Shown: positions 24,388 to 37,064, counted from the first letter of the stretch. The stretch: 64,000 nt of DNA from Erythrophleum ivorense (GCA_026724425.1 JAIUCV010000089.1:3348001-3412000); one strand, 5' to 3'. Notes: a model not told the origin generated them from the letters alone. Made by a program: numbers and translations.

Positions 24388-26293
24388 CTACAAGAAAATG
24401 TGGGGGAAACAAATAGCACATGCTACATAAAGCCACTTTTCAGTGTTATAAAAGCACACCTGTTCAATTCTATTAAAATGCTCTTTTTTATCATCTTCAA
24501 GAGAAACACCATTAAGAACAGCCTCCTTTATTTGGTCTGCAAAGACACAAGTAAAATTGCCACTTAATAAAGTGAGATTACGTAAGTCCCAAACAAGATA
24601 TTTGTCCAAGTCCAAGTAAAAGCAAAATGAACACTCTGAAATTAAGCTTTAATATATAACTTATTCAACAATTTTGCAAGACAATTCGCACAGATATTGA
24701 ATAATGAAAGTCAGATATCAATAAGTAGAACACAAATTCAGACACTTAAAAAGCCCAGTACAGTACCAGATCAACATAGAGAAAATCCATGAGATGAGAT
24801 AATTCCCACCAAAATAAATACTTTATCAAACATTCAGCATCTTTCACAACTAACACATAAACCACCAGAGATCGGAAGTCAACTACCAAATAGCAAAACG
24901 CTAACATCTAATTTTCTGTTTAGTGGGGACAGGGGAGGGGCTAGAACTACTATCTTCTACCCAAACCTAACTCACCCAACCACCTGATCTAAGCTCAGGA
25001 GAAAATTAACATCTTATGAAAATAAAACATGTACCAAAAAGAATATTTAATATAAAAACTGCGGTGATATTCTCCATGTTATGAAATAAGGATAAAGAAG
25101 ATGAGAACAGGCACTTATATGTAACGCAGAGAGCAATTCAAGCAACTAAGTATGAAAAATAACACGCCTGCACAATAGCATGAGATATTTAAGTTACTGA
25201 CTTTCAACTATACGTTTGCGAGCATCACTAAGTGTCTGCCAATCAGGAGATTCTCGAATAGCTTTGAATGCATTATAGATAGGTTTGCTTTGCCCCACTC
25301 TAAGAAAAAATTTAACCTTTTCTGCCTGCAAACCACAGTTAAGCGTTGTTAGCACAGCAAAAGTAGTGCACTACTGTTGACCAAAACCAGAAGAGTACTA
25401 AAGTTTTCACCTGATCAGCCAGTAGATATGGATATAAGGCAACAGAATAACATCTTGTAATATGGGAAACACTCAAATGTCAAGAGGAAAGCAAATAAAT
25501 CAATCTCCATCAAGTTTTGCATAATAAACTAAAAATGAGGTGGTATTGATATAAGATTATGGCACTCCGACCGTATAAGTTTGGGTGGCCCAAAAAAGAA
25601 TAACAAAAACACAAAATACCTGAACATCTTCAATGGCAGAACGAAGGTCAGAGTTATCCTTAACGGCCTTGAGATGATTGACAATCCCCCAAACAACGTA
25701 CAACCGATCTAAAATCCTCTCCAACGGTTCGACAAGCTTCGGCCACGAAGGCTCCACGGTACGTTCCAATCCCTCCAAATCAACTTCCTACAAACCGCAT
25801 TCACGCATACCGTCAAAATCGAGCGCATTAAAATCCAAGGATTCGATCATCGCAAACCCAAACAAGCGATCACACAAACAAACACAATCGAAAGAAGAAT
25901 CCATTACAGGACAAAAGGCCCCAAAAAAGCAAAAAGACTCCATACCAGCTTCCTCAAGAGGGCACGAATCCCGGGTCGCACGTGTTTAGCTTCAATAACA
26001 TCGAAAGGTGGGAAGTCAAAGTCTTTAAGAAGTGGGTTTCCTTCAGGGGTCTCCTCTAGTGGAGTGGTGGCCATTGATGAAGCAGAAATGGAAGAGCAAG
26101 TGAAAGTGCGAGAGAGCGATAGAGGTGCAGTGGACTTGTGAATGATGTCAAGGCAGAGGGAGAAAGAAGAAGACCAAAGAGGACAGGAATGAGATTTGGA
26201 GAAATGTTTGGGGGTTTTAGTGTAAAGAAGGGAATGAGGAGTGCGCGTAAGGAGTGGTTGGATGGAACGAGAGAGGGGGAAGCGCGTAGCCAT
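17603..26293 (-). CDS. OOP: Organellar oligopeptidase A (thimet-oligopeptidase-like, M3 family)
   Basis: Zinc metallopeptidase that degrades short peptides, including cleaved transit peptides, in mitochondria and plastids (Arabidopsis OOP/TOP1 family). Seventeen exons: 26293-25946, 25787-25620, 25325-25202, 24536-24460, 23877-23734, 23563-23333, 23267-23177, 22831-22710, 22044-21937, 21846-21601, 20651-20506, 20038-19921, 19170-19011, 18906-18875, 18764-18699, 17916-17845, 17689-17603. They sum to 2340 bp (779 residues plus stop); Arabidopsis OOP is similar in length. Residues 1-75 are rich in Ser, Thr and basic residues, fitting a dual transit peptide. The conserved core starts near NPLLKDFDFPPFD. 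Exon 11 carries the zinc-binding HEFGH, and exon 10 ends KPSLMTFRE just before it. The C-terminus reads FRGREPSPEALLRHNGLL. I chose the ATG at 26291-26293 because the homologue starts there. An in-frame ATG also lies 48 bp upstream. All frames join cleanly. Confidence 0.95.
19449..19475 (+). repeat. Poly-C/poly-A tract in an oligopeptidase intron
   Basis: A run of about 15 C followed by about 10 A in the intron between exons 12 and 13. Such tracts are prone to length errors in sequencing. Confidence 0.8.
22679..22705 (+). repeat. (GA)n microsatellite next to a splice donor
   Basis: About 13 GA units. On the coding (minus) strand this is a CT run starting about five bases after the donor of oligopeptidase exon 8 (exon end 22710, intron start GTTGCTCTCT). 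Confidence 0.95.
24354..24385 (+). repeat. (TG)n microsatellite in an oligopeptidase intron
   Basis: About 15 TG units in the intron between exons 4 and 5, close to exon 4. Confidence 0.95.
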
Positions 26294-26674
26294 GAGCACG
26301 TTCACTATAAGAAGGGCACCCAACACAGCTCTGTCTCTCATCCGAGACGTTTTCTAATGTTCGATTCACTCTTCTTTTGGACAGTTCGCACGAAAAATCT
26401 CGGATAGGCTTAAGCTTAAGGTAGATGCTCGCTTTCATTTACTTCAATCAAAAAAGATATTCCTGATTTTGTAGCATTTTCAAAGAGGATCATATTAGCT
26501 GCTATAATTCATTTTTTAGCACCATTTGCTAAACAAAATTTACCCACTCACGTGATCCAGTAGCCCCAGCCTCTTTTTTTTGTTTTCTCTTTTTTTGGGA
26601 TAATGGTGCGAAACATACCGTTTCACATAAGTAAAATAATACATTTTGCACTTATTTTCTTTTTGCCATCACGA
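26294..26674. other. Upstream region of the oligopeptidase gene
   Basis: The less AT-rich first 110 bases are probably 5' UTR and core promoter, and contain an in-frame upstream ATG at 26339-26341. Beyond lies AT-rich DNA up to the MITE. I cannot assign a TATA box with confidence. Confidence 0.4.
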
Positions 26675-26683
26675 AGCACTAGA

Positions 26684-26854
26684 GAGATTGGATTCTCTCC
26701 ACCAAATTCTCCCTCCACTGCCTCTCCACCAAAATCTGAACCATTGAATTCATTTCATGAAGTCTTACATGTCATTTTGAAAAACACAATCTTAACCATT
26801 CATTATTGGTGGAGAGGCAGTGGAGAGAGAATTTAGTGGAGAGAATCCAAGCTC
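26684..26854. mobile_element. 171-bp MULE-type MITE with 9-bp target duplication
   Basis: Terminal inverted repeats of about 45 bp: GAGATTGGATTCTCTCC on the left and, in reverse complement, GAGCTTGGATTCTCTCC on the right. Both continue through CTCCACTGCCTCTCCACCAA. Exact 9-bp direct repeats AGCACTAGA flank it at 26675-26683 and 26855-26863. The loop between the arms is about 80 bp. It could fold into a long hairpin if transcribed. The size and 9-bp duplication fit a Mutator-type MITE. Confidence 0.85.
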
Positions 26855-26863
26855 AGCACTAGA

Positions 26864-27861
26864 TGACATCATTCAATCTAGCCTTCTCTTCCGCGCATGC
26901 AGCATTCAACGTCTTCAACAATGAAGCAGGGGACTGAAAAAATGGGCTAATTTGAACCCAAAGAAATGAAAGGGAAAAAAGACAAATATATTGGCGCTAA
27001 ATTTGTGATTGATAGGGAGGGAGAAAGCAAAGTATCATTGTCTAGAAAAGTAGTCATTTATTTTGATTATCATCTAGGATCCAGATGACACCAAACCGTT
27101 ATCAACTATGACAATAGCTGCTATGGACACTGTTCCATTGGTGAGGGATGGAGGTTGAACCTATATTAGTGTTAAAGTCAATTTTTCTTATTGATGTTTG
27201 TATAAACACTTCGTGTTGACTATTCGATTATTTTACGTATGTCTATGTTGTGATGGCTTTTTATGCTTTTTGTATTTCTTTCCATGTTTCTAATGTGTTT
27301 TCTATATTTCCTAGTTTTCCCATGTGTTCTGTTTTTGATATTGTGTTTCTCTATTTCTATGTTTTGGATAACTGCATTTTGTATTAAAAGTGTTAAACTT
27401 TGATAGAATCTTATGCATAAGGCAAGGTTAGATTTGAAAATTAATTAGGTGTCATCTCTTAAGTTTTTTAAATATTTTAATATATAGTTTGATAAGTTTA
27501 ACCATTTAACTTAAACTTTGCTAATTAACCATTATGAACCATGTGTGTTCTTCCCCATATAACTTTGTTAACCTCCAATGTAATCTATCCTTTTAATAAT
27601 ATTATTGTAGTTTGGAGTCACATGAAGAAAAAATAATCATTTTGCCTCATTAAGTGCTTATATACTTATAGTTATGCAAGTGTAAGGTTATAGGAATGTT
27701 GGATATTTAAAGTTGCTGCAAAAATAAATAAACTCAATATTTATGACATTTAGTATTTTGTTATATTTTCAGGTAGCATTTTGTTGTACTATGGGCATCT
27801 TATGCAACCTTGTTTGGAGGAAGGAATAACTTGCAAAGTGACAATGAATCACTCAACATAA
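26864..27861. other. Intergenic, no clear feature
   Basis: Mixed to AT-rich sequence before the FAR1-like pseudogene. T-rich stretches at 27180-27400. No coding content recognised. Confidence 0.4.
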
Positions 27862-30000
27862 GTGTCTTGCAATTGTTTATGTGATCGAATGAAAGAAGAG
27901 GTTGAGTTAATACTTGTTTTAACATATTCTGTATTAATGAATTTTAAGGAATGTGATGTCCTTAATATCCCATTGATCGGAGATGATAACATGGGAGATG
28001 ATTGGAAACCTAGAGTAAGAATGGAGTTTGACAATGTCGAGAGGCAATTTTGGTTTAAGTATGACATAAAAGTCAATTTTAGAGTTCAAAAAGATTATTT
28101 AAACAAAAACAAGAAAGATTGCTCCTATTGATCATGTATATTTGTTTGTTGTAAAGAAGACCGAAAGGAAGAGAAGAAACATTCTACGTTATTCAATCTT
28201 TGACAAGATACAAAAATTAGGTGTAAGGCAAGACTAATACTATCAAACAAGAATAAAAGATTTTAAATGCATGAGTTTGTGGAGGAGCATAATCATATTC
28301 TGCAACACCCAAAAACAATACACATGTTGGCATGTCAACGTAAAATATCTAAAATTCAAACTCAGGAGATTAATATGGCCAAAGAGTCTGGACTTCATCC
28401 GAGAGCATCATTCCAATTGATAAGTATATAAGTGGGAGGTAGAGCCAATCTTGGGTATATAAGATTATATGTAAAAAATTATCTACGAGCTAGGAGACAA
28501 AAAACCATGGCTTATGGAGAAGTTAAAGCTATTGGCCAATATTTCTAGCAACAATTATTGAAAAATCCCTCATTTTACCATACATATCTACTAGAAACAG
28601 AAGAACAAATCACTAATATATTTTGGGCCGATACAAAAATGATTATTGATTATGACTACTTTAACAATATGGTATTCTTAGACATAACTTATTATACTAA
28701 TAGTGCGCATAGGCTACTTGTTGTATTTGGAGGATTCAATCATTTTATAAAAGTAGTGATATTTGGGGCTGCCTTATCATATAATGAAACATCTGATTTT
28801 TTTTTAAGTGGCTATTCGAAAAATTCTTATAAGCATACTGCCAAAAAAGGCCTCAAACTATATTCACATATCAAGACCAAACAATGGCTAAAGCATTGTG
28901 TGAGATCATGCCTCAAACTCCACGTGGACTATGCAGCTAGCATTTAATGCTGAATGGGGTCAAACAATTAAGTAATTTAATGCAAGATAATTCTCATTTT
29001 TTGATCAAGTTCAACAAATGTGTGTATGAATACTCTGAGAAATCATAGTTTGAAATAGCATAGAGCATGTTGCTATCAAAATATAATGTTCATGACAATT
29101 CTTGGATTAGATTAATATATAATGTCAAGGAGAAATGGGTTGTATGTTACATGAAGCAGGCTTTCACTCTTGGCATAAGGAGCACACTACTCAGTGAAAG
29201 CTTGAATGCAACTTTCAAGGAGTACATAAAGTTAAATGTTGACATTCTTCAAATTTTCAAGAACTTTCAAAAGTTGGTGGATAAAAAATAGTACAACAAG
29301 GTTATATGTGAGTTTAAGTCACAACATAAAGTACCAATGTTAAGGGTAGTTCATTCACCCACTTCAATAACTTGCCTAAACTCTTACATCATAGTCTTTA
29401 ATTTGTTCCAATAAGAGTTTGACATATTTTTTATTGCATATATAAAGCAAAAAATTGAAAGTCAACCATTAGTTAAATATGTTGTCACCATGATTGGTCA
29501 ACGTGGTAAATGGAAGGTTTCATTCAATCCTAGTGGCAAGTCTATTTATTGCAGTTGAAAAAAAGTTTAAGACTCACGGTTGGCTTTTTTGCCACACTTT
29601 AAAGGTGTATAAGGCAAATGATGTTGAGCTACTTCTTAAACAGTATATCCTCATGAGGTGGACAAGAGATGCTCACAAAGGTATGATACATGATATGAAG
29701 GCAAATGAAGTTGAAGAAGATCCCATGCTAGATAACACTCGAAGGTATAGACAACTTTGCCCTAGATTAAAATGATTAGCATTTGAAGTTTCAAGCAGTG
29801 AAAAAACAACTTTACTTATTAAAAAAGCTTTAGAAGATTTGGACATACAACTAAAAGAGCTTTATTTGAGTCAAAGGTATTTAGACAACAATAATAAAGT
29901 TTTCTTCCAAAACACACTAAAGAGTAACATCATGCCACAAGAAAAGGGATTCAAAAAAAGAATTGGTCTCAAGAGGTAAAGATGCCTTAAAAGTTGGGTA
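27862..30000 (+). pseudogene. FAR1-RELATED SEQUENCE / MULE-transposase-like pseudogene
   Basis: A degenerate intronless copy of an FRS5-type protein, a family descended from Mutator-like transposases. In order: a FAR1 DNA-binding-domain piece (DWKPRVRMEFDNVE near 28000, then FVEEHNHIL near 28280); a linker with RKISKIQTQEINMAKESG and GGRANLGYIR (28340-28460); the MULE transposase core (KNPSFYHTYLLETEEQITNI, FWADTKMIIDYDYF, VFGGFNHFIKVVIFGAAL, 28550-28800); a downstream part (LGIRSTLLSESLNATFKEYI, 29170-29240); and a SWIM-like zinc-finger region (HGWLFCHTLKVY, 29575-29610) ending EEDPMLDNTRRYRQLCPRL. Several stops and frameshifts separate the pieces, so no full protein is made. It could be a dead autonomous MULE or a dead FRS gene copy. 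I saw no terminal inverted repeats. Confidence 0.8.
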
Positions 30001-30772
30001 AAGCTTCAATGCAAGAAGAAAGAAAAAAGTTTTAAGCGTTGAAGGTTCACGAACTCAACAACTAGAGTCATAATTTGTGGAATGTGGATTCATGCTTGCC
30101 TCTTTTTTTTTCTTTTTAAAAGCTATCATTCTTTGATTTAGTACTTGTATTTTTCCTTAAATAATGTTACTTTAAATAGTTCAAAATTTTTCATCTTTGT
30201 TACAGGTAATTGAATCTTTGAGTCAATGCAATTTGAATTTTCCTATTTTGCACCTCCATCAACATATGATTATACTAAAACATAGCCAAGTCATTTTAGT
30301 TTTACAAGATTCTTGATGGTAGAATTAGTTGAGCTCCAAGTGAAATATGTTAATTTTTGCATTTGGTATTCATTTTCTGATTTTTTCCCTTTGATAATAT
30401 AAGCCCCACTTAACACTCCCATGTAGTCCCTTGGATCAGCAAATGTGAGTGATGATGTTTCATATGCCATCAACCAAGATTATCCATCAATATAAGCTAA
30501 TTCATTATTGTATTACACACTTGTTAGAAATCAACTTTTGTTAATGCTCATCACATTTTGAAATATTCAAATTCAAAAGTAGTTGAAATACAAACTATTG
30601 TGCCATAATGAGTTTTATTTCATTTTCCATTTTGGAGTACATAATATGTTAAAGTATAAGGAATTTCAGGTACATCACCCTTGTTCATCCTAAATTCATG
30701 TTCACAGATTTCATTACAAAGTAAGCACATTCACATATTAGATGATATATCAAAATAGAATTCACAATTCAA
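30001..30772. other. Intergenic, no clear feature
   Basis: Downstream flank of the FAR1-like pseudogene. AT-rich with no recognisable gene. Confidence 0.4.
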
Positions 30773-31110
30773 ATGTGGGACTAGCCAATTGCAGTGTATG
30801 GCAAAATGTAGCTGTAGTTGTTTTTTGTTCCTATTCTTTGTGTAGGCTCTATTTTAGCATATCCTTTGTTGCCTATATCATAATGGAGAAACCAAAAATG
30901 AGCAACCGATAAGGATGTGGGACTAGGCAACTGTAATGTATGGCAAAATGCAACTCTATTTGTTTTTTATTCCTATTCGATATGTAAGCTCCATTTCTCC
31001 ATTCCAGCATATGCCTTTTGTTCTCATTCTACATATAGACTCCATTTCTTCATTTTAGCATGTCCTTTGTTTCCTGTATCATAATGGACAAACCAAAGAT
31101 GAGCAACTAG
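30773..31110 (+). repeat. Imperfect tandem repeat, unit about 142 bp
   Basis: ATGTGGGACTAG at 30773 recurs at 30915 (offset 142 bp), followed in both copies by TGTATGGCAAAATG, a T-rich stretch and TCCTATTC. The second half of the unit (TTTTAGCATRTCCTTTGTT, CATAATGGAVAAACCAAARATGAGCAAC) appears at about 30850-30908 and again at about 31055-31110. The array is therefore two and a half units or a duplication with an inserted piece. Confidence 0.7.
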
Positions 31111-31870
31111 TAAACCAACAACAATATGATGAGCATATCTTTTTGTAAATCAAGTTTGCCACAAGGATGTATTAAACTAACTTATGCTCCTATAACTTCA
31201 TTACCATTCCATATGCTCATAAATTCACTTAAGCAAAAAAATGAAGACTCACATTGCCTATACTTCTAACCCAGATTCATTTAGGTAGATAAACGAAGAT
31301 TCACTTGTAAGGATCAAGACTCGCAGGGAAAAATATTTACTAACCAAAACAAAAACCCCATGTAAGTATTCAATAGACAAAATGGATCAAATTTAATGTT
31401 TCCATGCTTAACTCCTATTAGATACTGGCCTCCCCAATAAACAAAATAGGTCCAATTCTAACATAATAATAATAAGATGCAAATTATGCAAGACATCATC
31501 AATGATTTAATCAAATTGAAGATGTGATTCGAGAGGTTACCTCTTAAGAAAATTCAATGCCCTTGTTTCAATTACTCTTCTTGTAATTGGACATTGATTC
31601 CGAATAGGGGGCTACATATGAAGAAAGGGATAAGAGTGAGACATCTAACAATAGCAACCTCGAGCGTATGAGATTTCAATGCCAGATTCGAAAAAAAGAG
31701 AAGTCTTATTTTTGGAATAAGCTAGATTGCTCTAATCTAATAGTAGCATCTCCCTCTCACCTTGTATTAGAGATTTACGATGAAGTCTATTTGAACTGTC
31801 TGGTGAAGAATAAGAGGAGAGATCACATGCATGTAGAACGAGCATGGAGAAAGGATGATACGCTCCTTTG

Positions 31871-31990
31871 CAATTTGTGTTCAACTTCGGGTCTTCAATG
31901 CTGCAATTTTTGGAGGGTAGGGTTGGATTACATAAACGAGTCTTTACAATCTGTGTTTGATTTTGGGTCTTTAGTGCTGCAATTTCAAGA
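31871..31990 (+). repeat. Short imperfect duplication, offset 76 bp
   Basis: CAATTTGTGTTCAACTTCGG at 31871 and CAATCTGTGTTTGATTTTGG at 31947 begin related copies, each followed by GTCTT(C/T)A(A/G)TGCTGCAATTT. Confidence 0.7.
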
Positions 31991-31999
31991 GACACTGGC

Positions 32000-34339
32000 T
32001 TGATTGTGTAGACAAGCTAGTGTCATTGGATTACATGGACAAGTAGATTTTGTTTACGACATATAGTGCTCTAAAATGAATTATAGTAGCTAATTTGATC
32101 CTTTTTTCAAAGTGGATCATTATTTTTTTTAATCTCCATGTTGATAGAAATATGATTTTGTAAGATTTCCTTTCTATCAACCAAAAAGAAAAATGGGATT
32201 TTAACAATGAAAAGCAATGACTTATTTCTATATATTTTTATGCTCTAATACAATTGCTTTCACTACTTTATTCAATGTCTTAAACTCATGAATCTCTGTA
32301 TCCAAACATCTCATTGTTATTTTGGCCACCCAAAAAAAATATCTCTTTGTTATTACTTATATTTTTTCAAGTGGTTATTTAGTCAAACCAAACTTGAAAT
32401 TAAATTAAACAATTTTGTAAATTCTCTATAGTAATCTTACACTTACGACGGTAGAGATTTTTGAGTTATTTTCGTCTACTAAACTCTTGTGCACAAAATT
32501 ATTTGCCCTATATGTTATAATTTTGAAAAAGTCAGTTTCTATATTTTACATTTTGTTTATTTTGAGAAAGTCATAGCCATCAACTTCCTTCAAATTTTTT
32601 ATAAAATTATGATCAAAATTATACTTTTGTATTCTAAAACTTTTAAAATGTAATGGAAAAGTTTGGAAAAAAAATTTAATTCCTATACTATAACTTTTGC
32701 ATATTGGATATATAATGTGTTAAGAAAGAAAAAATAAATTTTTAATGTACAGCCTAATAAATGTAAATATTCAATTAATTTGTAGCATTGTTATTTTGTT
32801 GAAAAAGTTACATTTAATGGCCTATATTTTGTAAAATTTATAATAAATGATACTAAAAATTGAAATTGCCTCTAAAGACTAAAATTATTATCAAGTTTTA
32901 AAGAACTTATAACTTGAGTTTGATAAAGTTACTATTGAATTTTAAAAAATTTATATTTCAAGTAATTTTGGTGGTAACTTTCTTAAAATTTAATTGTAAT
33001 TTTTCTAAATTCTAATAGTAAATAATAGTAAATTTGATCCTTCGGAGTAATTTCAATTTTTAGAATATTTTGTTGTAAATTTTGCAAAACTTAGGTTCTT
33101 AAATATAATTTTCCTTTTTTTGTTAAATAATTATTTAGAAATTTTGAAATTAAAAAAATAGTTATTTTGTTAAAAATTTTTGAAGTTGAAAAAATTATTG
33201 AAGTTAATGTACAAAAATTTAAAAATATAAAATCTCTTAACAAATAATAATAAAAGATATAGGAATTAAAAAAAAAGTTATTCAAGAAAAATAATTTCAA
33301 ACTTTATCTTTGAGCCTAGATTGAGAGGTCACACTCCACGGTAAATGGTAAGTAGCCGAACAGGAATAAATTGACATTAGTAAGCTAAAGCAAAATTTGA
33401 AAATGATTCTTTTTCTTATTTTAAATTTTTAAGAAACTAAAGTTAGTTTAGATGATTTAAAAGAATTGTTGTGATATAATGGAAAGTGACAGAAATTCAA
33501 ACTCTAATCTACATAATTTATTTTTATTAAAATAAATTTAAAAATACTTAATCATTTTTAATTAAAAATAAGTAGTTTTTTTTATTTTTTTTCACGTAAT
33601 TAATTCTGAATTTCTATATCTTTTATTATTATTTGTTAATAAACTTTATTTTTTTATAAATTTTGTATATTTACATCAATAATTTTATTAATTTCAAAAA
33701 AATTTAACAATTTTTAAAAATTATATATTTTTCTAAATAATTAGTTACCAGACAAAATAGCTATACTACAAATTGATTGTGTATTTACATTTACTAAGTT
33801 ATTTTTTTTCTATTGTATTATATTAAAAATTTATTTTTTTTATTTTCCTACACATCATATATCTAGTATAAAAAGCTTTATAAGGTAAGAAAATAAAATC
33901 TTTTTCCATGCATTTTCGCTACTTTTACAGTGAACTAAACAAACAATACAAAAGCATAATTTTTTTAAACTTTTTAAAAGCTTTAGGGTACACAAATATA
34001 ATTTTAGTTACAATCTTCTAAAAGTAAGAGGAAGTTGATGGCATAGCCATGACTTTCTCAAAATCCAAAAGGAAAAAAAAAAGTAAAATATGAAAAAGTG
34101 AGCTTTTCCAAAACCATAGCATATGAAGTAAATAATTTTTGCTCATAGGGGTTTGACATAATAATATTCTTGGGAAATGAAAATTGCTCAAAAAGCTAAG
34201 AATTAGAGTATGTATATGTATTCTTTGCAATAAACAAAAAAAGAGTATGTATATGTATTCTTAATTTTGCACGATGGACCTTTCATGCAAATTACTCTTT
34301 GTAATCCAAAATTTAGTTATGCAAAGGTGATGAGGAATT
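32000..34339. other. AT-rich intergenic DNA
   Basis: Long AT-rich stretch with poly-A and poly-T runs. No gene, RNA or element boundary is recognisable. Confidence 0.5.
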
Positions 34340-34997
34340 TGATGGGACTTAACCTACCCACTCAACCAAAGCATATAGACAAAAGGGAGTAAAAGAAGGA
34401 AAGAAAGGTGAGACTATTGGAGAGAAAAGTGAGATAGATGGTCCAATAAAAGGCATTAGGCATATATTCAAGGGAAAGATATAACAAAGGGGGCAACAAA
34501 GGGAAGTAATGATGAAAAAGTATAAGAGGCAATTGGAGAGTAGTTAAAAAGAGGTATATAAAAGGAAGCTATCTAAGGAAGATAGGGGAACTTTTTGGAT
34601 AGAGAATTAAGGAGAGAACTAGCCTCTTGAAAGCTAGCATTTGTCTATGTTCTTGTTTTTGTGTATCTAAACTTGTCTCTAAGTTGTTTTGGTTATGTCC
34701 CTCTACATGTAAGAATCATTTTTTAGGTGTAATTGATCATTAGTGTAAGAGTTATGCTGTAATGCCTTTGCTAGGAGAGAGATTACTTATTATCATCAAT
34801 ATAAGTGCCTTTTATGTTCAACGTGTTGTACTTAGAGGTAATTCTTAATAAAGATTCCATTTAGTTAGTCTGAGTTTCTTAATGTAGGTGGCTATTGTAA
34901 CTCCTATACCAAAAGTATATTATTCTTTAATAGAAGTACCTTTATTTTGGCTATATTCAAGGTGTTTATATGCGTATTTAGTAGTGGGATCCTATCA
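34340..34997 (+). repeat. Left LTR
   Basis: About 658 bp. It matches 38055-38676 along its length, with shared blocks such as GGAGAGAAAAG, AAAGGCAT, GAGAACTAGCCTCTT or its variant, AAGTTGTTTTGG, and the ending GGGATCCTATCA. Confidence 0.85.
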
Positions 34998-35026
34998 TTT
35001 GGTGTCATAATAATGTCGTTTAAGAA

Positions 35027-35300
35027 ATGGTGAATACAAGGATGGAGGGAAGAGTATAGTTAGTAAAGGAAATCATGAGGAACTTGAGCAAAGACATGGA
35101 AATGTTAAAAGAAATAGATATGAAGATGTGCAAGACTTTGTCTCACTTAGAGGGAAGGAGCAGAGCAAAGGAAGACTTATAAGCTATTGCTCAACTAGAG
35201 AAGGAACTTACCAAAGACCAATTGTTAATGCTTTCTTTATGCTTGGATGTCCTGATTAAATTGAAAGCTAAGGAAAATTAAATTTCTCAAGTGAAAAAAG
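35027..35300 (+). pseudogene. gag remnant of the LTR retrotransposon
   Basis: Starts MVNTRMEGRV, the typical start of plant Gypsy gag, and stops after ten codons. A shifted frame continues with a charged, helical stretch (LSKDMEMLKEIDMKM). Broken by stops. Confidence 0.65.
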
Positions 35301-36359
35301 TTCTTAAAGAATAGATGTTTGAAGAATGTATGTTCAAATTAATGAGTGCACTAGTTTAAGAAACTTCAGTTGACTTGTTCTCCTTTAAAAATAGAACAAA
35401 AAATGATGTAAAGTAAAAAATTATTGAAATTTGTAAGACTATGAAGTCAACCCAAGACTTTAGGTTGGCAATTTGTAAGTAAGCAAATTGACAATTTAAG
35501 GAGAAAATGGTTTCAGTCATGATGTTAGCATCATACCATCCCAAAGGTATTAACTTTCTCACTAATGTCATCATAGCTAGAAAGAAAGGGTGCGAGCATT
35601 GCTTCTGTAGGAATAAGATGTTTTGAGCATGTAATGGGAGTAGGAGTCAATGACACTAGTTTGTTTTATAATAAAAGAAGTTGATGATAAGAGCAAAGGA
35701 AAAAGGGAGAAAAAAAAGGTCTTGGATCGAGTTAAGGAAATTAAATGGGAAAAGGTCCAAAGCTGAATAAGAAATAAAAAAGAAATTAGGCCTTTGAAAG
35801 ACTAGGTCAAGCAAAACCAAGGGTTTTGGGTTTCATTATAAGGTTAGGCCTTGTCAATGAACACATAAGGGTTATGTTAATTCCTGATCCAAAAAAAAAA
35901 AAAAAAAAGAAACCATAGAGCATTTTTGCTCAACAATGTTTAATGTACAATGATAGGAAATAAGACACAATGTAAGCTCGCTTACACTTACAAAAATAAC
36001 CAAATTAGGTAACTATTAACTAGTGATGGAAGGATAAAAAGGCATAAGATTTCTTCTCTCCCAAAAGACAATTCACCCACCCTCCCTCTCTTTCCCCCTT
36101 TTTACCATTGAGAATTTTTTAATTTTTTATATGTAATTGTTTTATTTTAAAGATAAATGGTCTTTTAATTTTTTTTAAGACTAATAATTTTACTAAACAG
36201 AAGAGGTTATATCTTTGAATACAAATATAACATTACGATATTGATATTCCTTAACATCTTAATTTAAAAGATATTTAATCTTATATTTATTATTTGATTG
36301 ATCATTTGTTTCCCTTATTATTAACTATTCAAATTACAAAAGTAACAAGTGAGAGGTCA

Positions 36360-36810
36360 TTAATTTTCAATTATGAATATCATAAAAAATAAGTTTAGAA
36401 ATAAGATGAAATATGGTTTTCTTATATATTGTATTGTTACTTATATTGAAAGAGAGATTAGTGAAATGTTTAATATAAATTCAATTATTAATGAATTTTA
36501 TGGTATGAAAAAAATATTATACTCAAAATTTGAAAATTACCAAACAGAAAAAAGTTACACACACACACACAAAATTTGACACAACTGTATTACATCAGAT
36601 ATTACATGCCTTAGACAAGTTTGATCAAGATTTTTGGTGCAATATTCAAGAAGAAGACAATTCAAATGCCATACAAAGAGAAGATGTCCTTACAATTTTA
36701 AGAGAAAAACTCAAAAGTCAAAAGAATTATGTAACAAATTTGAAGACAAAATCATTCCGGTCCAAAATATTAGAAGAAGTGATGGATGAAAAAGTTTGTT
36801 AACATTGTTC
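36360..36810 (+). pseudogene. Possible hAT-transposase C-terminal fragment nested in the LTR element
   Basis: A short frame reads IIKNKFRNKMKYGFLIYCIV then TYIEREI...IINEFYGMK, resembling the region near the hAT dimerisation domain of plant transposases. The overlapping frame that follows (36530-36802) is charged and unrecognised. Weak similarity judged by eye. Confidence 0.35.
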
Positions 36811-37064
36811 ACTCTTTATAATTGGAGACACATGGAGCATTTGGTATTGCTGATAGTGATAGTTAAGTAAAAGATTCTCCTAATGTTATTATAACCGGAC
36901 CGAACTTGTCAGTTCAACCGGTTGGATCGAGAACCAGACTCTAATTTAGTCTGAACAGCTCTTCAAATCAATGCTTTTAAGAACTGATCAACTTTGGTCA
37001 ATAACCGAGTTTGATTAGTCAATTTTGGGCTAAAATTGGTGCAAACAAACCGGTTTTCTTCAGG

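Noticed and set aside
25678..26407. Plus-strand open frames opposite oligopeptidase exons 1 and 2
   Set aside because: Antisense shadows of well-supported minus-strand exons, with no homology or start context of their own.
36373..36802. Treating the two open frames as an intact hAT transposase gene
   Set aside because: Only a short C-terminal-like piece is present, with no catalytic region. Kept only as a low-confidence fragment.
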